Part shown: piece by piece, positions 61,124 through 64,000 of the stretch
Layout of the letters: each line of letters begins with the position of its first letter
Numbering within the stretch: the first letter of the stretch is position 1
DNA from: Streptomyces bottropensis ATCC 25435
Lineage (GTDB): Bacteria; Actinomycetota; Actinomycetes; Streptomycetales; Streptomycetaceae
Reading direction: 5' to 3'
NCBI RefSeq assembly: GCF_000383595.1
Contig: NZ_KB911581.1
Span: 1,178,001 to 1,242,000, forward strand
Length of the DNA stretch: 64,000 nucleotides
The notes under the pieces: generated by a model
What the model was told of the DNA's origin: nothing
The model's input: only the letters and a program-made list of their open reading frames with translations
Database searches by the model: none
Program-made: the position numbers and the translations under genes

Positions 61124-62062
61124 ATGAGCACCAACTCCCGTCTGCGCACCTTCGGTTCGAAGACCGCCGGCCCCGGCCACCCCGTCTACGTCGTCGGTGA
61201 GATCGGCATCAACCACAACGGTGAGCTGGAGAACGCCTTCAAGCTGATCGACGCCGCCGCCGAGGCCGGCTGCGACGCGGTCAAGTTCCAGAAGCGCACC
61301 CCCGAGATCTGCACCCCCCGCGACCAGTGGGACATCGAGCGCGACACCCCCTGGGGCCGCATGACCTACATCGACTACCGCCACCGTGTGGAGTTCGGTG
61401 AGGACGAGTACCGCCAGATCGACGAGTACGCCAAGAGCAAGAACATCGACTGGTTCGCCTCCCCGTGGGACACCGAGGCCGTCGCCTTCCTGGAGAAGTT
61501 CGACGTCCCCGCCCACAAGGTGGCCTCCGCCTCCCTCACCGACGACGAGCTGCTGCGCGCCCTGCGCTCCACCAACCGCACGGTCATCCTCTCCACCGGC
61601 ATGTCGACCCCGAAGCAGATCCGCCACGCGGTCGAGGTCCTCGGCAGCGACAACATCCTGCTCTGCCACGCCACCTCGACCTACCCGGCCAAGGCGGAGG
61701 AGCTGAACCTCCGCGTCATCAACACCCTGCAGGCCGAGTACCCGAACGTCCCGATCGGCTACTCCGGCCACGAGACGGGCCTGCAGACCACGCTCGCCGC
61801 CGTCGCCCTCGGCGCCACCTTCGTCGAGCGCCACATCACCCTCGACCGCGCGATGTGGGGCTCCGACCAGGCCGCCTCCGTCGAGCCGGGCGGCCTCACC
61901 CGCCTCGTCCGCGACATCCGCACCATCGAGGCCTCCCTCGGCGACGGCGTCAAGAAGGTCTACGACTCCGAGCTGGGCCCCATGAAGAAGCTGCGCCGTG
62001 TCTCCGGCGTCGTCGCCGAGGCGGAGATCGCGGCGGCGGCGGGCGAGCCGGTCGCGGTCTGA
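61124..62062 (+). CDS. neuB: Nonulosonic acid (Kdn/sialic acid-type) synthase, NeuB-like, without SAF domain
   Basis: A 312-residue TIM-barrel synthase that condenses a sugar with phosphoenolpyruvate. Signatures are VYVVGEIGINHNGELENAFK near residue 17, CDAVKFQKRTPEICTPRDQW, DWFASPWDTEAVAFLEKFDV, TVILSTGMSTPKQIRHAVEV, PIGYSGHETGLQTTLAAVAL and FVERHITLDRAMWGSDQAAS. These match NeuB-type enzymes. Sialic acid synthases usually carry a C-terminal SAF/antifreeze-like domain; this protein ends soon after the barrel, so it lacks one. That, with the HAD phosphatase in the preceding gene, suggests a phosphorylated substrate such as mannose 6-phosphate giving Kdn-9-P. ATG 61124, 13 bases after the preceding stop. 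Confidence 0.92.
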   Translation: MSTNSRLRTFGSKTAGPGHPVYVVGEIGINHNGELENAFKLIDAAAEAGCDAVKFQKRTPEICTPRDQWDIERDTPWGRMTYIDYRHRVEFGEDEYRQIDEYAKSKNIDWFASPWDTEAVAFLEKFDVPAHKVASASLTDDELLRALRSTNRTVILSTGMSTPKQIRHAVEVLGSDNILLCHATSTYPAKAEELNLRVINTLQAEYPNVPIGYSGHETGLQTTLAAVALGATFVERHITLDRAMWGSDQAASVEPGGLTRLVRDIRTIEASLGDGVKKVYDSELGPMKKLRRVSGVVAEAEIAAAAGEPVAV

Positions 62063-62117
62063 GTCTCCCTCCATCCCTGACCACGGGTCTCCCTCACTAC
62101 GGGACGGTCGTACGTCG

Positions 62118-63224
62118 ATGAGCCGCCGCGCCGGAACCGCCGGCCCCCACACCCTCGCCTTCGTCGAGAGCCCGGTACAGCTGCTGAACGTGCTGGAGTG
62201 GGCGCACGCCCATGCCCTCGGCACACCCGAGGACCCCGGCGCGGGGCCCTTCCGGCGGGGCGGCGCGGGACTCACCCTCGTGGTCCTGTCGCCCAACGAC
62301 CCGATGACCCGCGGCCAGCTCCGCCGGATGGCGGAGCTGGCCCGGGACGAGGGGCACAACGTGCGCTGGGAGGAGGCGCGCGGCGGCACCGCCGCCCCCT
62401 TCCGCACCATCGGCGGCCTCGCGTCGCTGCTGCGTGCCGCGAGCCGCATCGTCCTGGGCGACCCCTTCTCCCGCTACGTCCAGCTCCTGCTGACCATCAC
62501 CCGGGCCCGGGACGTCGTCGTCGTCGACGACGGCACCGCGACCATGGAGTTCGTCTCGCAGCTGGCCCGCGGCGAGCGCCTCGTGCGCTGGCACCGCAAG
62601 GGCGGCCGGCCCGGCCCCCGCGACCTGATCTTCGCCCCGGTCTCCTCCAAGGCCCGCAAACGCCTCACCCCGGCCGCCGGCAGACGCGTCGAGGTCTTCT
62701 CCGCCATGCCGATCGACGAGACCCCCGAGGGCGTCTTCGTCACCGCCAACGACTTCGCCTGGACCCGGTCCCGCTTCGGCCCGCCCCGCATCACCAAGGG
62801 CGCCGACCTCGTGGGCACGTCCCTCGTGGAGACCGGCGTGGTGGACGGCGACCGCTACCTCGAAGCCGTCCGCTCCCTCGCCAAGACCCACGGCGCCACC
62901 CGCTACTTCGCCCACCGCCGGGAGAGTGCCGAGAAACTCCACGCCCTCGCCGCGGAGACGGGACTGGAGATCGTCCGCCCGGATCTCCCCCTCGAACTCA
63001 TCGCCCGCCGCGGCCCCATCGGCCGGACGATCCTCAGCTTCCCCTCGACCGTGGTCCACACCCTGCCGCTCGCGCTCGCCGGCACGGACGTACGCGTGGC
63101 GGTCTGCGACATCGACCCGAGCTGGCTGACGGAGAACGCCTCCCCCCGCGCCCAGGGCTTCCTGTCCGGGGTCACGGGCACCGCACGGGACGTCCACCGG
63201 CTGTCGTCGGTGGTGTCGGCCTGA
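62118..63224 (+). CDS. GT52/sialyltransferase-like glycosyltransferase
   Basis: A 368-residue protein at the end of the synthase operon. Its N-terminus (HTLAFVESPVQLLNVLEWAH) resembles the CTPxQLLN start of GT52 sialyltransferases. It has the acidic-Gly motif VVVDDGTATMEFVSQLARGE near residue 137, a basic-His segment RYFAHRRESAEKLHALAAET and an SST motif in ILSFPSTVVHTLPLALAG, the three marks shared by bacterial sialyltransferases. It could transfer CMP-Kdn-type donors in the same pathway. ATG 62118 is used, with a weak Shine-Dalgarno; the frame is open from 61998 over the synthase end. It lies 55 bases after the synthase gene. Confidence 0.8.
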   Translation: MSRRAGTAGPHTLAFVESPVQLLNVLEWAHAHALGTPEDPGAGPFRRGGAGLTLVVLSPNDPMTRGQLRRMAELARDEGHNVRWEEARGGTAAPFRTIGGLASLLRAASRIVLGDPFSRYVQLLLTITRARDVVVVDDGTATMEFVSQLARGERLVRWHRKGGRPGPRDLIFAPVSSKARKRLTPAAGRRVEVFSAMPIDETPEGVFVTANDFAWTRSRFGPPRITKGADLVGTSLVETGVVDGDRYLEAVRSLAKTHGATRYFAHRRESAEKLHALAAETGLEIVRPDLPLELIARRGPIGRTILSFPSTVVHTLPLALAGTDVRVAVCDIDPSWLTENASPRAQGFLSGVTGTARDVHRLSSVVSA

Positions 63225-63365
63225 GCCGCGCCTCGGCGGCCCCGGGCCGACTGCCCTGAACCGTGTTCGCTCCGGGGGGATCCGGAGCCGTCGCTTCCCC
63301 GGCCGGACCGCGCCTATCGTGCCGCGTGACGGGGGAGGCGAAGTGCCCTCCCCGAAGGGGGAGTG

Positions 63366-64000
63366 GTGACGACACACGGCGAACGCGCGCGGCTGGCGCC
63401 CACGGCGGACGGACACCGGGTCACCCCCGCCGAACTCTTCTTCGGCTAGTTCTCGATGGATTCGTCTACGCCATCACCCAGGTCACGGCCCTGATGGCCG
63501 ACCGGCCCACCGCGTTGAGCCTGCTCGGCGGCATGGTCGTCCTCGCCCTCCTGTGGTGGTGCTGGTGCTGCTTCGCCTGGCTCGGCAACGTCGTACGCGC
63601 CGACACGGGCGGCATGGCCGCGGTGCTGGTGGCGGTGATGACGGTCGTCCTGATCGTCTCCCTGACGGTCCCCGAGGTGTACGACGACGCCCCGGGCGGC
63701 CTCTACGCCCCCGTGCTGTTCGTCGTCTGCTACGGCGCGGTCCGCGGCCTCCACCTGGTGACCTACTGGCTCTCCGACCCCGGCGACGCGGCCCTGCACG
63801 CCACCCTGCGCCGTACGGCCCTGCTCTCGGTGCTTCCGCCCTTCACCCTGCTGCTCGTGGGCTCCGCCTTCGACGGCGTGACCCGGACCCTGATCTGGCT
63901 GGCGGCGGTGGTCATCGACTACGCGGGCATCTTCGTCACCGGCCGGTCGGGCTGGCGCGTGGCGTCCCCCGCCCACTTCTCCGAACGCCACGGTCTGATC
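63366..64000 (+). pseudogene. Low-temperature-requirement protein A (LtrA)-like gene with an N-terminal frameshift (runs off window)
   Basis: The initial frame from GTG 63366 (after GGGGAGTG) reads VTTHGERARLAPTADGHRVT then PAELFFG and a TAG stop at 63447. The LtrA N-terminus normally continues ...ELFFDLVFVYAITQVTHL. Here the sequence continues in another frame as LVLDGFVYAITQVTALMADR, then PTALSLLGGMVVLALLWWCW and further membrane helices to the window edge. Compared with the expected sequence there are about eight extra bases at 63440-63460, which shift the frame. LtrA is a multi-pass membrane protein of unknown role. It is either a pseudogene, a gene restarting at an internal ATG (63494), or a sequencing error. 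Confidence 0.8.

Overview
The window is high-GC actinobacterial chromosome, almost certainly Streptomyces. GC content and third-codon GC are very high, GTG and TTG starts are common, and several families are typical of the genus: DUF397 with an XRE/DUF5753 regulator, SCO4848-like and DUF6716 proteins, and a teichulosonic-acid-like locus. From memory, the order trpS, D,D-carboxypeptidase, sdhCDAB, tandem ECF sigma modules, mutase, Kdn-polymer genes matches the SCO4839-SCO4882 part of S. coelicolor. That is recollection, not a search.

Layout. 1-10.5 kb: the end of an ECF sigma gene, tryptophanyl-tRNA synthetase, a 2'-5' RNA ligase-like protein, and a divergent four-gene set for decaprenylphosphoryl-arabinose (dprE2-dprE1 facing a PAP2 phosphatase and a UbiA phosphoribosyltransferase). 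These are followed by a YihY membrane protein, a D,D-carboxypeptidase, a small membrane protein and a metallophosphoesterase. 10.5-15.4 kb: a peptide-type binding protein, an HATPase regulator, and a three-gene operon (membrane protein, DCC thiol protein, TetR) with a clear double operator and promoter. 15.4-28 kb: an accessory block with a secreted FG-GAP protein divergent from a 2433-residue RHS polymorphic toxin, its overlapping immunity gene and two decayed transposase relics. 28-31.6 kb: a WhiJ-like regulatory triad, a secreted Cip1-like protein and a HigBA toxin-antitoxin pair. 32-37.5 kb: TM2 and DUF2752 membrane proteins, then the succinate dehydrogenase operon sdhCDAB. 37.5-47.2 kb: an OHCU decarboxylase, a GH20 hexosaminidase, DUF4328 and hypothetical proteins, and two consecutive ECF sigma/membrane partner pairs. 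47.3-53.2 kb: an L,D-transpeptidase, a mutase large subunit, a LysE exporter, and a FAD monooxygenase with a divergent TetR and twin operators. 53.5-63.2 kb: a cell-wall glycopolymer locus with a methyltransferase, acyltransferase, sialyltransferase-like proteins, a GT2, a CMP-nonulosonate synthetase fused to a HAD phosphatase, and a nonulosonate synthase. The window ends in an ltrA-like gene broken by a frameshift.

How the genes fit together. Cell-envelope work is the recurring theme: prenyl-phosphate arabinose donor, D,D-carboxypeptidase, L,D-transpeptidase, GH20 enzyme and nonulosonic acid polymer. The most novel part is the RHS-Hint toxin tip with its immunity gene, set in a lower-GC, transposon-scarred segment. 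No CRISPR array, tRNA or rRNA was seen.
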